DNA of 64,000 bases, taken from Hormoscilla sp. GM7CHS1pb (GTDB taxonomy: Bacteria; Cyanobacteriota; Cyanobacteriia; Cyanobacteriales; Desertifilaceae). This document shows, piece after piece, positions 17,907 to 26,463 of this stretch. The stretch is from assembly GCA_014323675.1 (NCBI GenBank), contig JACONN010000002.1, positions 558,001 to 622,000 of the forward strand. Direction: 5' to 3'. A program made the translations under genes and the position numbers. Under the pieces are notes generated by a model, which did no database searches, was not told the DNA's origin, and saw only the letters and a list, made by a program, of their open reading frames with translations. Within the stretch, counting starts at the first letter, position 1. Every line of letters starts with the position of its first letter.

Positions 17907-18855
17907 GTGCGATTCGTTCAGGTATAAGCTGTAAAACAGCGAAAGCCTGGTCTGGCGCCATTAGCCAGTAAAACTTGGTATTCATGGGGGTCCTAACCCC
18001 CCCCTCCAGGTACGGGAGAGACACCGGTCCTTAGTGCTGCGGAGTAACATCACCTCGTAGCGGAGGGTTCCCGGAGCGTGCGAAGCAAGGACTTAAATGT
18101 AGGATAACTGGCAGCTATCGCCGGTGACACCACTAGGACATGATGCTCATGGCTAGAACAAGCGAACCTACTCAAGCCTCGTCACCTACAACCAGCGGAA
18201 TAGGGCTTAAACGCTGGCCCAAAAGGGAAATGGTAGTTAGTGTTAGCTTTGTGTTTTGGCTAACAACGTACTCGAAGAACTCCCGGGGTAATGTAGGGGC
18301 CTAAAAGCATCAAAGATGATACCAAGGAACGAAGTAACCCTCAGTATGCTGTCCCTACGGACCAGTTAGATGTTAAGCGCCTGCTGCTGGGGGAGGGATG
18401 TCGCTTGTTGCTAATGCCCGAGGTAATGCTTGGGATAGGTACAGCGTTAGCTGTCGCTGACGTCGGACGGATATGATAAGAAGTCTTGGGAGAAAGTAAC
18501 CCTGAACGATTCAAAACCCGTCAGAGGGTAAAAATATATGGACTAAAGTCCTGACCAGGTAAAAACTAGCGTCTCCCCCCAACTTCAGGGGCACATGTTA
18601 GGAAAGAGTGGCACCTTGGGTTAAGCAGTTCTCCCGTCACAAACCGCCCAGAGTTAGGCGTGTAACTTAGTCAATCAACGACAACCATAAGGGGTGAAAT
18701 TTCATGAGATAAGGCCAAGTAGGAGTAATCCTGCCCAGTGCTACCTATGACAAAGGCTTATCAACCAGTAGCCGGATGCATTGAAAGGTGCAAGTCCGGT
18801 TCCGAATGGGAGGGTTGGGAAGTGATTCCCAGCTCGACCCCGCCCTGTCCGACAA
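17907..18855 (+). ncRNA. ORF-less group II intron
   Basis: The 5' end has the group II consensus GTGCG (17907). Domain V is clear at 18770-18803: AGCCGGATGC stem strand, GAAA-containing loop, and complementary GTCCGGTT strand. It is followed by a domain VI-like hairpin (GGGAA/TTCCC with GTGA loop and a bulged A in CTCGACC), and GTCCGAC gives an AY 3' end near 18855. The ~860 bases between are structured, GC-rich and have no long frame, so the reverse transcriptase is absent. The boundaries are approximate. It lies between IS1-like ends (17836 and 18965-18990), so it probably inserted in an IS relic. It could only move with a protein supplied in trans. Confidence 0.65.
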
Positions 18856-18964
18856 GCACTACGGACCCCGATGAGAAAGCTTTTGGGCTCTAGACATGGG
18901 GCAAAAAACTGGCGATATGGCTGCGCCACGCTGCGCGATCGGTGAGGCCTGGGGACAGACCATC

Positions 18965-18990
18965 ATCAAATCACTACATGTTTATCACTA
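18965..18990. mobile_element. solo IS1-type terminal repeat
   Basis: AAATCACTACATGTTTATCA then CTACC matches the right inverted repeat of the IS at 25099-26113. A repeat of the GGCTGCGCCACGCTGCGCGA type (18923-18942) lies just before it. Nothing else is recognisable between 18856 and 19106. Confidence 0.6.
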
Positions 18991-19106
18991 CCCAATCTAC
19001 TTTCTATTCAACTTTAATGGGAAAAATTAGCCCCCAACGATTGAGGTAAAGCCACGTTATTTACTCCAGCCAAATAATGCCCATCTTTCCCCATTTAAAA
19101 ATGGGT

Positions 19107-20237
19107 TTAATGCGCCTGCCCACTCCTTGAGAAACTTTGCCTTACAAATCTTGCTATTCCTGAACGAAGAGATTTACGAGAGCCTTTTTTTCGTTTTTTG
19201 TTTCCAATTAATGATTCAGCACTCTCTTTCCTAGATAACTGGCGTTCCTGGCTTTCATAATGTCGGCTCACAGGATTTCTCTTCTTCTCTAGAGCGTCCT
19301 GTTGCAACCTTTCGCTGATTTTTGTGATTGTCTCCTGTGCCAAGTGATTTTGATTATCAAATTCATTCTCTGCTTCTGTCTTTAGTATATTTTTTAGCTG
19401 TTGGAAAATGTTTTCCGCTTGCTCCCGTTCTGCCTCGGGTAATCGATCCAAACCAGCAGTAATGATATCATCAGTATTTCCGGGCTGCATCATTTCTGGG
19501 AATTTTATCCCCATGCCATATAAGGCAAGAAACATCGAATGGGAAACAGCAAGATCGATTGCTTTCTCCCTGTCAACAGAAGTTTCCTCGGCTTCTCCTC
19601 CTGGTTGCTCTAATGAATCTGCCTGGATGGACAATCCTGCTTCTACAGAAAATGAAATCTTATCTAAGAACTTAGGCAAAACTAGCTCTTCATAAAGACT
19701 AGTTTTGACAGAATTTTTAATCCGACTCATCCAAGGATTTGTGTCAAAGGCTTCATCACCCATAATCCATACCGAAGCCCCCATATTATCTGTCGGGCCT
19801 CCTACAAACTGAGCTGCACCATCCATAAAGTTAAAGAGACTTCTGAGTGCTTGTTCCTGCTTTTCCCTTGTTGGATAAAGTTTCCTGACATCGGTTGTGC
19901 GATCGTACCCTTGCGTGACCAAGTTATAGAGCATATCGCTCATACCTTCGGCAAACTTCTGACCGTATTGCGTGATGCCACCAAGCACTGAATCTTTTCC
20001 CTTGAGTTTGAGGACATCCAGAAACCGATCTGAATCAAAAGAATTGGATGAGAAGGGAGCTGCAATAGCAGCTGCTGTCAGGTCAGAAATCACACTCGTC
20101 AACTGCTTCGTCATCACTTTCAGAGCTGGAGCTGCTAATATTTTCTCACCGGTAGTATCCAGCCCCAACCGAGAGATTGCACCAATATTCAAACCCACAG
20201 TCAGTTCATTAGTTACAAAAAATTGAGGGCGTTGCAC
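19107..20237 (-). CDS. hypothetical protein, N-terminus replaced by an IS end
   Basis: I do not recognise this 376-residue protein. It is mostly helical, with an acidic middle and a very basic C-terminus (NKKRKKGSRKSLRSGIARF). It contains a distinctive QFVGGPTDNMGASVWIMGDE stretch near residue 145. The first three codons (Met-Gln-Arg) come from the terminal inverted repeat of the IS element at 20228-21099, so the true N-terminus has been cut off; no continuation is seen on the far side of the IS, where an IS630 fragment begins instead. It is probably a 5'-truncated gene. Confidence 0.6.
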   Translation of the reverse strand: MQRPQFFVTNELTVGLNIGAISRLGLDTTGEKILAAPALKVMTKQLTSVISDLTAAAIAAPFSSNSFDSDRFLDVLKLKGKDSVLGGITQYGQKFAEGMSDMLYNLVTQGYDRTTDVRKLYPTREKQEQALRSLFNFMDGAAQFVGGPTDNMGASVWIMGDEAFDTNPWMSRIKNSVKTSLYEELVLPKFLDKISFSVEAGLSIQADSLEQPGGEAEETSVDREKAIDLAVSHSMFLALYGMGIKFPEMMQPGNTDDIITAGLDRLPEAEREQAENIFQQLKNILKTEAENEFDNQNHLAQETITKISERLQQDALEKKRNPVSRHYESQERQLSRKESAESLIGNKKRKKGSRKSLRSGIARFVRQSFSRSGQAH

Positions 20238-21099
20238 ATTTTCGGGATGATGGGTTATTGCAGATTATGATAATCTGCAATTTTACAGTCAGAATTTATG
20301 TATAGTATGATGTTTGTTTTCGACCTAGTCATAATATGTGTTATCATGGATAGTAAGGCGAAAGAATTAGCTAAAGGAGTCGAACATGAAATGTCCCAGA
20401 TGTGGTTCTGAAAACATCAATAAAAATGGTCACAGACGCGGCAAACAGAATTTAATTTGTAAGGATTGTCGTCGCCAGTTTCTCGAACATTATTATCCGC
20501 GCGGTTATTCAGAAGATGTCAAGAAAAATTGTTTGACAATGTACGTTAATGGCAATGGATTTCGAGGTATTGAAAGGATAACTGGTGTCAGCCATAATAC
20601 TCAAATTGATTGGGTAAAACAGGCAGCTAAAGAATTACCGTCAATCCCTGAAAACTACGATATTCCGGAGGTTGCAGAAATTGACGAGTTGCATACTTAT
20701 GTCAATGAAAAAAAGAATAAAAAGTGGCTATGGACAGTCGTAAATCATTTCAAGCCAGGGATTATAACATGGGTATTAGGCGATCGTTCTGCAGAAACTT
20801 TTAAGCCTATGTGGGATATTATAAAATGTTGGCAATGCTTTTTAGACGTTACTGATGGATGGCCTGTTTATCCAATGTTTATTGAATATATTGACCATAT
20901 AGTCAGCAAAACCTACATGACCCGTGTTGAATGTGAAAATTGTCGATTAAGACATTATCTAGCTCGATTAAAAAGAAAAACATTATGTTACTCAAAGTCG
21001 GAAGAAATGTTGAGGCTTTCAATTAAGTTATTATTGCACTATCGACGTTATAATTCTGTACCGGTACCTATTTAAATCATCCCGTAATTGTGCAACGCC
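20228..21099 (+). mobile_element. complete IS1-family insertion sequence
   Basis: The element is 872 bp with matching terminal repeats: left GGCGTTGCACATTTTCGGGA, right (reverse complement) GGCGTTGCACAATTACGGGA, both followed by TGAT. It contains one intact transposase gene. No target duplication is visible, because the two flanks differ (a hypothetical gene on the left, an IS630 fragment on the right). This suggests rearrangement after insertion. A solo left end of the same IS lies at 24773-24793. Confidence 0.8.
20386..21075 (+). CDS. IS1-family transposase
   Basis: This 229-residue transposase is encoded in one frame. An N-terminal zinc ribbon (CPRCGSENINKNG and CKDCRRQF, residues 3-34) precedes a helix-turn-helix (GFRGIERITGVSHNT) and a DDE catalytic domain with DELHTYV, WLWTVVN and DGWPVY. 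The C-terminal ENCRLRHYLARLKRKTLCYS segment is the usual IS1 signature. Ribosome-binding site AAAGGAG precedes the ATG. It is full length, and this element may be active. Confidence 0.9.
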   Translation: MKCPRCGSENINKNGHRRGKQNLICKDCRRQFLEHYYPRGYSEDVKKNCLTMYVNGNGFRGIERITGVSHNTQIDWVKQAAKELPSIPENYDIPEVAEIDELHTYVNEKKNKKWLWTVVNHFKPGIITWVLGDRSAETFKPMWDIIKCWQCFLDVTDGWPVYPMFIEYIDHIVSKTYMTRVECENCRLRHYLARLKRKTLCYSKSEEMLRLSIKLLLHYRRYNSVPVPI

Positions 21100-21100
21100 T

Positions 21101-21245
21101 TTTTACCTTTTTTCGACCATCCATAAATACAAGACTGAATATCCTCAAACCCTGACTGATCAATGAATACAAGACTTTCACTTCCATACATTTTGATAAG
21201 TTCTCGCAAAATTCTATAATATATACTTTACGGCATTTCTCATAA
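21101..21245 (-). pseudogene. IS630-family transposase fragment
   Basis: The minus strand encodes RELIKMYGSESLVFIDQSGF then EDIQSCIYGWSKKGK, the second-Asp region of IS630 DDE transposases (usual motif FIDESGF). It is cut off at the right end of the IS1 element. Only about 45 residues remain. Confidence 0.65.
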
Positions 21246-21290
21246 AGATGAGGTACAATAGTGAAGTCAGCAGTAGCAACCTAAGAGAAC

Positions 21291-21413
21291 CATGAAGCCC
21301 TATTCAGTTGATCTCCGCCAGAAAATCATAGAAACCTATGAAAATGAGGAGATATCACAAAGACAACTAGCCCATCGATTCCGTCGTTCCACCTTGGTTG
21401 GCTCTAGGTTTTG
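21291..21413 (+). pseudogene. IS630-family transposase N-terminal fragment
   Basis: The plus strand begins MKPYSVDLRQKIIETYENEE, the standard N-terminal helix-turn-helix of IS630 transposases. It keeps its own upstream end and ribosome site but runs out after RFRRS, where it abuts a different IS630 fragment on the opposite strand. It is a clear element-into-element junction. Confidence 0.7.
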
Positions 21414-21536
21414 ACGATTTAACCATCTGTATATAGTGGCTCGTCCTATTCCCAAAATTTTCGCTGCCTTCGTAATGGAGCCACCATTCTCTAGATAAGT
21501 TATAACTTTTTGCCTTAAGTCTAGACTGTACGACAT
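21395..21536 (-). pseudogene. second IS630-type transposase N-terminal fragment
   Basis: The minus strand reads MSYSLDLRQKVITYLENGGS followed by ITKAAKILGIGRATIYRWLN, a helix-turn-helix of the IS630 group distinct from the preceding one. It loses homology after about 50 residues. Confidence 0.7.
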
Positions 21537-21638
21537 TGTTATCAATCCTTAAAAATATCCTCTTTTTATTTTAGCTTTTGTCTCTTTTTTAATTAAAATG
21601 ACAATAATCAACTTCTAGCCATTTTGACAGGTCGCGCC

Positions 21639-21708
21639 CGTTCGCGCAGCGTGGCGCCAGCCATTCGCATCCTGGAGTTATGGCTGGCGCCACGCTGCGC
21701 GATCAGGA
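21639..21708. repeat. inverted pair of GGCTGGCGCCACGCTGCGCG repeats
   Basis: Two head-to-head copies of a 26-bp unit (ATGGCTGGCGCCACGCTGCG, then CGATCA) form a large cruciform-capable palindrome with a 15-base centre. Single copies occur at 18917-18942, 24729-24755, 26163-26190, 50727-50753 and 52443-52468. A diverged one is at about 21795-21825. Confidence 0.75.
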
Positions 21709-21918
21709 TATCCTCTCGATAGACTTCCACCAGTTGCTTGCGGATCTCTGGTGTAGGACGCAGCTTAACCAGGTTTTTGTTTTTAAGAACCGCCGGTGGC
21801 GATTGCGCTGCGTGCACGCTACGCGAACGGGGGCCTGATGGAGACGGGCAGTTTCCGGGACTCTGGCCTAGGGATGCGATCGCCCTTAATGGAGAGCCGC
21901 CACTGCACGAGATGGGCC

Positions 21919-23355
21919 CTAGGGAAATAGCTGTTTTTGCTGTTTATAGCGCCGCTTAAATTCCCGTTGCCTGTATTTATGATCGACAATGGGTTGCGGA
22001 TAGCCAACTGCTGCGCACAGATCCTCTCTAATGTATCCTACAACTAAAGCTTCTGGATCGGCAGACCTGAGTTCTGGTAACCATTGGCGGATATATTCCC
22101 CTTCCGGGTCGAATTTGACGGTTTGCGCGATCGGGTTCATCATCCGCATAGGTTGGGCATCCATCCCGCTAGAAGCAGTCCATTGCCAACCTCCATTATT
22201 AGCAGATAAGTCCCCATCATAGAGTTTCTGCATGAAGTATTTTTCTCCCCACTGCCAGTCAATCATTAAATCCTTGACCAGGAAGCTAGCGGCAATCATC
22301 CGACAGCGGTTGTGCATCCACCCGGTTTCATTCAGCTGGCGCATGGCAGCATCGACGATCGGATAGCCTGTTTGGCCCTCGCACCAGGCTTGAAAATGGG
22401 CTTCGTTATTATCCCAAGGGAAGTTTTTGAAATGGGGACGATAGGGCCCCGTTGCTAATGATGGTAAGTGATACATCGCATGTTGGTAGAATTCTCGCCA
22501 TGCCAATTCTTTTTGCCAGGTTTCGATGTTAGTGCGGCTTCGATCGCTGCGGGCTTGTTCGTATACTTCCTTTGATGCTTCCCAGACCCGGCGAATGCCA
22601 ATGGCACCAAATTTGAGCGCTGCACTTAGCATTGATGTGCCCTCCATATAGGGAAAGTCCCGCTGTTCTTGATAGGCTTCGATCGCCCGATCTACAAATA
22701 ACCCTAAGCGATCCTGGGCTGCTTTTTCTCCTGGCGGCAACAGCAATTCATTCTCCCAGATAAATCCTAAATCCTTAGCCGTGGGCAGGGCAATCATCCC
22801 TGCTGTTTGAGCCCACTCTAGTTCCTCTGCTGTCAGCTGGGAGGCATTTGCGAGGGTTGCGGCTGGTGCTGGCTTTGGTTTTCGGCACCAATTTTTCCAA
22901 AATGGGGTATATATCGTGTAAACTTTGCCAATCCCCGTGTGAATTTTATCTGGCGAGTTCAGTAGCTGGTCCCAAAAACTCGAGAACTCTATGCCTTTCT
23001 CTTTTAAGGCATTACTTACCGCCTCATCCCGCTGCTGGGCATAAGGTTCTACATCCCGATTCCAGTATACAGCTTTGGCTTTCAGATTCTCTGCTAGAGA
23101 GGCGATCGCCTTTTCTGGCGAGTCCCGCACAATCAACAGCTGACTTCCCGCTTCTGCATAGCGCTGTTGCAATTCCTGCAAGCATCCGATCATGTAGGTC
23201 ACCCTTGCTGGTGCCACATCATCCCGTTCCAGAATATTGGGATCCAGACAGAATAGGCCCACTACATTCGGACTGCGATCGCGGGCTGCTGCTAGTCCGA
23301 TATTATCATCAATGCGTAAATCTCTACGGTGCCAAAATAGGATTAACTCAGACAT
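21919..23355 (-). CDS. phr: deoxyribodipyrimidine photolyase (class I CPD photolyase)
   Basis: This 478-residue flavoprotein repairs UV-induced cyclobutane pyrimidine dimers using blue light. The N-terminal alpha/beta antenna domain (LILFWHRRDLRIDDNIGLA) is followed by the FAD domain with ELAWREFYQHAMYH, the conserved EGQTGYPIVDAAMRQLNETG and WMHNRCRM, and the C-terminal LSANNGGWQWTASSGMDAQP motif. Length and motif order match the cyanobacterial 8-HDF-type enzyme. The start MSELILFW is the normal family start. The frame is intact and the gene stands alone. Confidence 0.95.
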   Translation of the reverse strand: MSELILFWHRRDLRIDDNIGLAAARDRSPNVVGLFCLDPNILERDDVAPARVTYMIGCLQELQQRYAEAGSQLLIVRDSPEKAIASLAENLKAKAVYWNRDVEPYAQQRDEAVSNALKEKGIEFSSFWDQLLNSPDKIHTGIGKVYTIYTPFWKNWCRKPKPAPAATLANASQLTAEELEWAQTAGMIALPTAKDLGFIWENELLLPPGEKAAQDRLGLFVDRAIEAYQEQRDFPYMEGTSMLSAALKFGAIGIRRVWEASKEVYEQARSDRSRTNIETWQKELAWREFYQHAMYHLPSLATGPYRPHFKNFPWDNNEAHFQAWCEGQTGYPIVDAAMRQLNETGWMHNRCRMIAASFLVKDLMIDWQWGEKYFMQKLYDGDLSANNGGWQWTASSGMDAQPMRMMNPIAQTVKFDPEGEYIRQWLPELRSADPEALVVGYIREDLCAAVGYPQPIVDHKYRQREFKRRYKQQKQLFP

Positions 23356-23410
23356 TACTTCCGGTCTTCAAACCTTGCTCAATCATTATCTTTTGATTAT
23401 ATCATCTCTT

Positions 23411-23493
23411 GCCGGGTTCGTAGTAAGCACTTCAGTGCTTGCGGGTTCGTAGTAAGCACTTCAGTGCTTGCGGGTTTGTAGTAAGCACTTCAG
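23411..23493. repeat. tandem palindromic repeat array (3 copies)
   Basis: Three copies of a ~33-bp unit built on GTAGTAAGCACTTCAGTGCT, the inner AAGCACT/AGTGCTT arms being palindromic. The last copy is cut at the nudix stop codon. Relatives with changed arm sequence lie at 33275-33385 (AAGCGCT/AGCGCTT) and 51213-51271. Confidence 0.75.
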
Positions 23494-24044
23494 CTTAATG
23501 GCAAGAAAGGACGCGCTAGCATAAAGCTAGCAATTGACTTGGCATCTAATGCTTCCCTTACCAGGATCGCCTGCTCCAATTCTTGGGTACTATACAATAC
23601 GGTTTCTATATCCTCATCTTCATCTGGTTCGGGCGGGGTTACCAGGGGTTCCAAATCTTCCGCCAGAAAGACATAGATGATTTCATCGGAATAGCCTGGG
23701 GCCAGGAAAAATTGCCCTAATTTTCGCCATTTGTGCGCCCGATATCCTGTTTCTTCTTCTATTTCTCGCCTAATGGTGATGGCCGGATCCTCATTGGGTT
23801 CGAGCGTCCCTGCGGGAAATTCTAACAGACGTCCTTGGGCAGCAAAGCGATATTGCCAGAGTAATACCAGTTTACCATCTGGGGTGACGGGAACGGCCAG
23901 GGCACCGCCAGGGTGACGGATGCATTCCCATTCCCCTTCCGCACCGTTGGGTAACCGGAGTGTCTTGGCTTCAAAGCCAAATTTGCGTCCTTGGTAGGAC
24001 ATGCGTTGTTTCAGCAGTTGTGGGGGTTCCTGTTCTAATGGCAT
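23490..24044 (-). CDS. Nudix hydrolase (ADP-ribose pyrophosphatase type)
   Basis: This protein has 184 residues from MPLEQEPPQ. The Nudix box is complete (GTLEPNEDPAITIRREIEEE then TGY), binding Mg2+ and cleaving nucleoside diphosphate derivatives. EFPAGTLE and the acidic insert PEPDEDEDIET are typical of ADP-ribose/ADP-sugar pyrophosphatases (NudF-like). The frame can extend 20 codons upstream to 24104, but that part is Cys/Pro-rich and unlikely. The exact substrate is not determinable. The stop codon overlaps the palindromic repeat array. Confidence 0.88.
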   Translation of the reverse strand: MPLEQEPPQLLKQRMSYQGRKFGFEAKTLRLPNGAEGEWECIRHPGGALAVPVTPDGKLVLLWQYRFAAQGRLLEFPAGTLEPNEDPAITIRREIEEETGYRAHKWRKLGQFFLAPGYSDEIIYVFLAEDLEPLVTPPEPDEDEDIETVLYSTQELEQAILVREALDAKSIASFMLARPFLPLS

Positions 24045-24135
24045 TTTCCGAGTAGAAATCGTTGGTTCGTAGGGCGGGCGACAAGAGCTGCCCGTCACGG
24101 TCATCGGACAAAGGCCCGATCGCCCTTCTGTGCTA

Positions 24136-24300
24136 TTAAATCATCATATAACAATATTGCCAAGTTTTGGCTTCTCCCTTGCCAGTGGCAGACTCTCTGG
24201 CAGAACGAGAGAGATCGCCTGTCCGTTATCAGTTGCTAATTGTCCATCACCTTACCTACCCTGCCATTTTTTCAGATTGCCAATTCACCATGTTTTTTGT
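24136..24300 (+). repeat. dispersed ~200-bp intergenic repeat, copy 2
   Basis: It shares ordered blocks (TTAAATCATCATATAACAAT, GAGATCGCCTGTCCGTTATC, CTAATTGTCCATCACCTTAC) with 17244-17440. No gene is supported between 24105 and 24774. That stretch otherwise holds fragments such as CCTTGCGAAAGTGGGATGCA (24478), found again at 53502, and a solo repeat at 24729-24755. Confidence 0.55.
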
Positions 24301-25098
24301 CCATACCGAGGGGGGAGAAAGTCATCCATTCATGGTGGTTTAGGGTCTCTGGTCGCCCCCTAGTCATATCATGTCCGCAATTAGCACCCCCCAAGCCTGC
24401 CCCACCAATAGAAATTGGTTAAGCCTCTCATCAACTCTTTGAGATTCAAGAGTTGACGGCAGCGCTCAAACAACAGCCCTTGCGAAAGTGGGATGCACCC
24501 GATGAACGTGGTAACATGAGTAGAAGGTCAGCTGCCTTTCGATTGCTCGAACATCCAGCTGTCCAAGCCGATCTGGCGATACTACCGGGCTTGGGGATAG
24601 GGTGGATTTCTGCGAACAAGGCCCCGGATTGCAGGGACTGGACGGAGACGCAGTTTCCGACAGCATCAAAAACCCGATTCGCGTGCGCTCCCGTGAGGGA
24701 TACGGGCGGGGGAAAATCGGGAAAATGGTATGGCTGGCGCCACGCTGCGCGATCAGAAATTGGATAAAATAAAGGGCGTTGCACATTTTGGGGCTGGATG
24801 TAGCCGAGAAACTTAACGTTACTCAGTTGCTTGTCTCTAACTTGCGAGTCTGTAGTTTTTTTAACAGAGCTATTCCCAAGGTGGTCGGTTTCGGTCTGAG
24901 AACATAGATAGTTTTTGCCCGTCACCGTTATAATGGGTATTTTAGCAGCAGCCATATTCCGGGAAGCTTCTCCAAACAGAAAACCTACTATCTCTACTTC
25001 ATGCTCTAGCTTTTGCAGCGCTTCCGCTAGCAAAAATGTCCGCACTGCTCCACCCCATCTCCCGGCCCCGGCAACCGATAGGTCGCTGACGACTATGG

Positions 25099-26113
25099 GG
25101 TGGTGATAAATATGTAGTGATGCATTATCTATCCCGATAAACATTTGTTGTAATAATGTACAAAATACCAAATAGCTCCGATGTGATTTTCTAGTTTCTT
25201 GGAGAATGATAATGTTTTACGAACCAAACGACTAATTCTTTGTCTTAATGTGTTGTTTAGCCTTTCAATATGATTAGTTTTTCCAGTTTCTTTACCTACT
25301 GGTTTATGACGTTTTTTGGGGATTACTGTGTTATAAGCTTCCCAAAAATCTGTGTAAAAAACTGCACATTGCCGATAAACAGGAGGTAAAGATTTCCACA
25401 ATTTTTTTGCCGATTACCGACTGCGAGCGCCCACATAAACTCCAACTATTTCTCTAGTTTTTGTATCTAACGCTAACCAAATCCATTGCTTATTTTCTTT
25501 ATTCTCCACAAAAGACCACATTTCATCACATTCAATAGTCATTTTCCCTTTTGGCTTGTCTAAAACCTTTATCTCACGCGGGGTTTCCGCAGATTTTTTA
25601 TTAACATAATCTTGGAGCAAAGTTTTGGAAACTCCAACTTGACGTGCAATTCCAGCTAAAGAAATTCTCTCAAGTAAAAGGCCATCTATTTTCTTTTTTG
25701 TTTCTGATGATATCGTTTTATTGGTAGGGTTTTCAACAAATTGCCTGCCACAGTCTTTACACTTATGTTTTTGCTTTTTGTTATGGAGGGGCGAAGCCTT
25801 CGGGCAAAATGACGGCAACGGAGACGAAATTTTTAGCCTCGAATGCTTCGCCCCTACCGTTTTTTACTGTTCGCTCACTTTGACAGTGGGGACAAGAAGG
25901 TCGCAAGCATAAATCTGATGATGTGTTCATAAATTTAGACATTGTTTTTACCAATAACAATATAGCATTGTGACAACTAATTATACATGATTATCTCTGA
26001 TATTTTTGATAAATTAAACTTATCAATGGTAATGAAAAATGTTATATTATCCCTTTGAAAAGCAAGGATTAATAGAGGATAAAATGTTATATCACTACAT
26101 ATTTATCACTACC
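25099..26113 (-). mobile_element. IS1-family element with 8-bp target duplication
   Basis: The element is 1015 bp with 23-bp terminal repeats GGTGGTGATAAATATGTAGT (left) and GGTAGTGATAAATATGTAGT (right, reversed). GACTATGG flanks it on both sides (25091-25098 and 26114-26121), the 8-bp duplication expected for IS1. The transposase is inactive in this copy. Decayed relatives of the same ends occur at 17453, 18965 and 43352. Confidence 0.88.
25129..25942 (-). pseudogene. IS1-family transposase, inactivated by nonsense codon and repeat insertion
   Basis: The N-terminus reads MSKFMNTSSDLCLRPSCPHC, the first half of the zinc ribbon. Its sequence is interrupted by a ~68-bp palindrome (AGGGGCGAAGC...GCTTCGCCCCT, about 25788-25856). 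It resumes with NKKQKHKCKDCGRQFVENPT, the second Cys pair. The catalytic part (IECDEMWSFVENKENKQWIW, YTDFWEAY, HIERLNNTLRQR) is complete but has an in-frame TAA at about 25412 after VGARSR, where homologues read on into SAKKLWKSLPP. Confidence 0.8.
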
Positions 26114-26159
26114 GACTATGGAAACTTTTTTTTGTTGCTGCTTCATCAGTCAGTCAACT

Positions 26160-26375
26160 TCACTGATCGCGCAGCGTGGCGCCAGCCATAGCATCTGTTT
26201 GGAGGGAGTCGAACACGCGATTGATTTGATGCTTTTCTTGGTCGGTAATCTTGTTGGATAGAATTGCAGAGGTAAGCATCTGATGCTGCTCCCGCGATAT
26301 CTGACCGCTAGCCATAATCTGTTCGGTCATCTGTAAATAGTCTAAACTGGGTTTGTTCTGGGCAGATCTTGGCAT
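26160..26375 (-). CDS. small helical protein with a repeat-derived C-terminus
   Basis: This 71-residue protein from MPRSAQNKPSLDYLQ is predominantly helical, with no membrane segment. It resembles small conserved cyanobacterial proteins of unknown function. Its last ten residues (AMAGATLRDQ) and stop codon are encoded by a dispersed GGCTGGCGCCACGCTGCGCG repeat (26163-26190), so the native C-terminus was replaced when the repeat inserted. An upstream Met (MPTIRINYFY) gives a less likely longer form. Confidence 0.65.
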   Translation of the reverse strand: MPRSAQNKPSLDYLQMTEQIMASGQISREQHQMLTSAILSNKITDQEKHQINRVFDSLQTDAMAGATLRDQ

Positions 26376-26463
26376 ATAAAAATAGTTTATCCTAATGGTG
26401 GGCAAGTTTTGCTCGGAAAAGTTTAAATGATTGTTGTAGGCTAGACATTTGAGGTAGTTGGCT

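Larger units (their letters stand above)
24775..26146 (-). pseudogene. glycosyltransferase N-terminus, split by an IS1 element and truncated
   Basis: Removing the IS at 25099-26113 and one copy of its 8-bp duplication joins ATG 26146 (MKQQQKKVSIV) to VSDLSVAGAGRWGGAVRTFL in frame. The glycine-rich N-terminal loop and the EALQKLEHEVEIVGFLFG strand suggest a GT-B family glycosyltransferase. About 115 residues remain before the sequence ends near 24775 at a solo IS end (GGCGTTGCACATTTT). The C-terminal two thirds are missing. The original substrate is unknown. Confidence 0.7.

Noticed and set aside
24446-24774. continuation of the glycosyltransferase frame to 24446
   Set aside because: The frame stays open past the IS end but the residues are translated from repeats and unrelated DNA, with no family signature.
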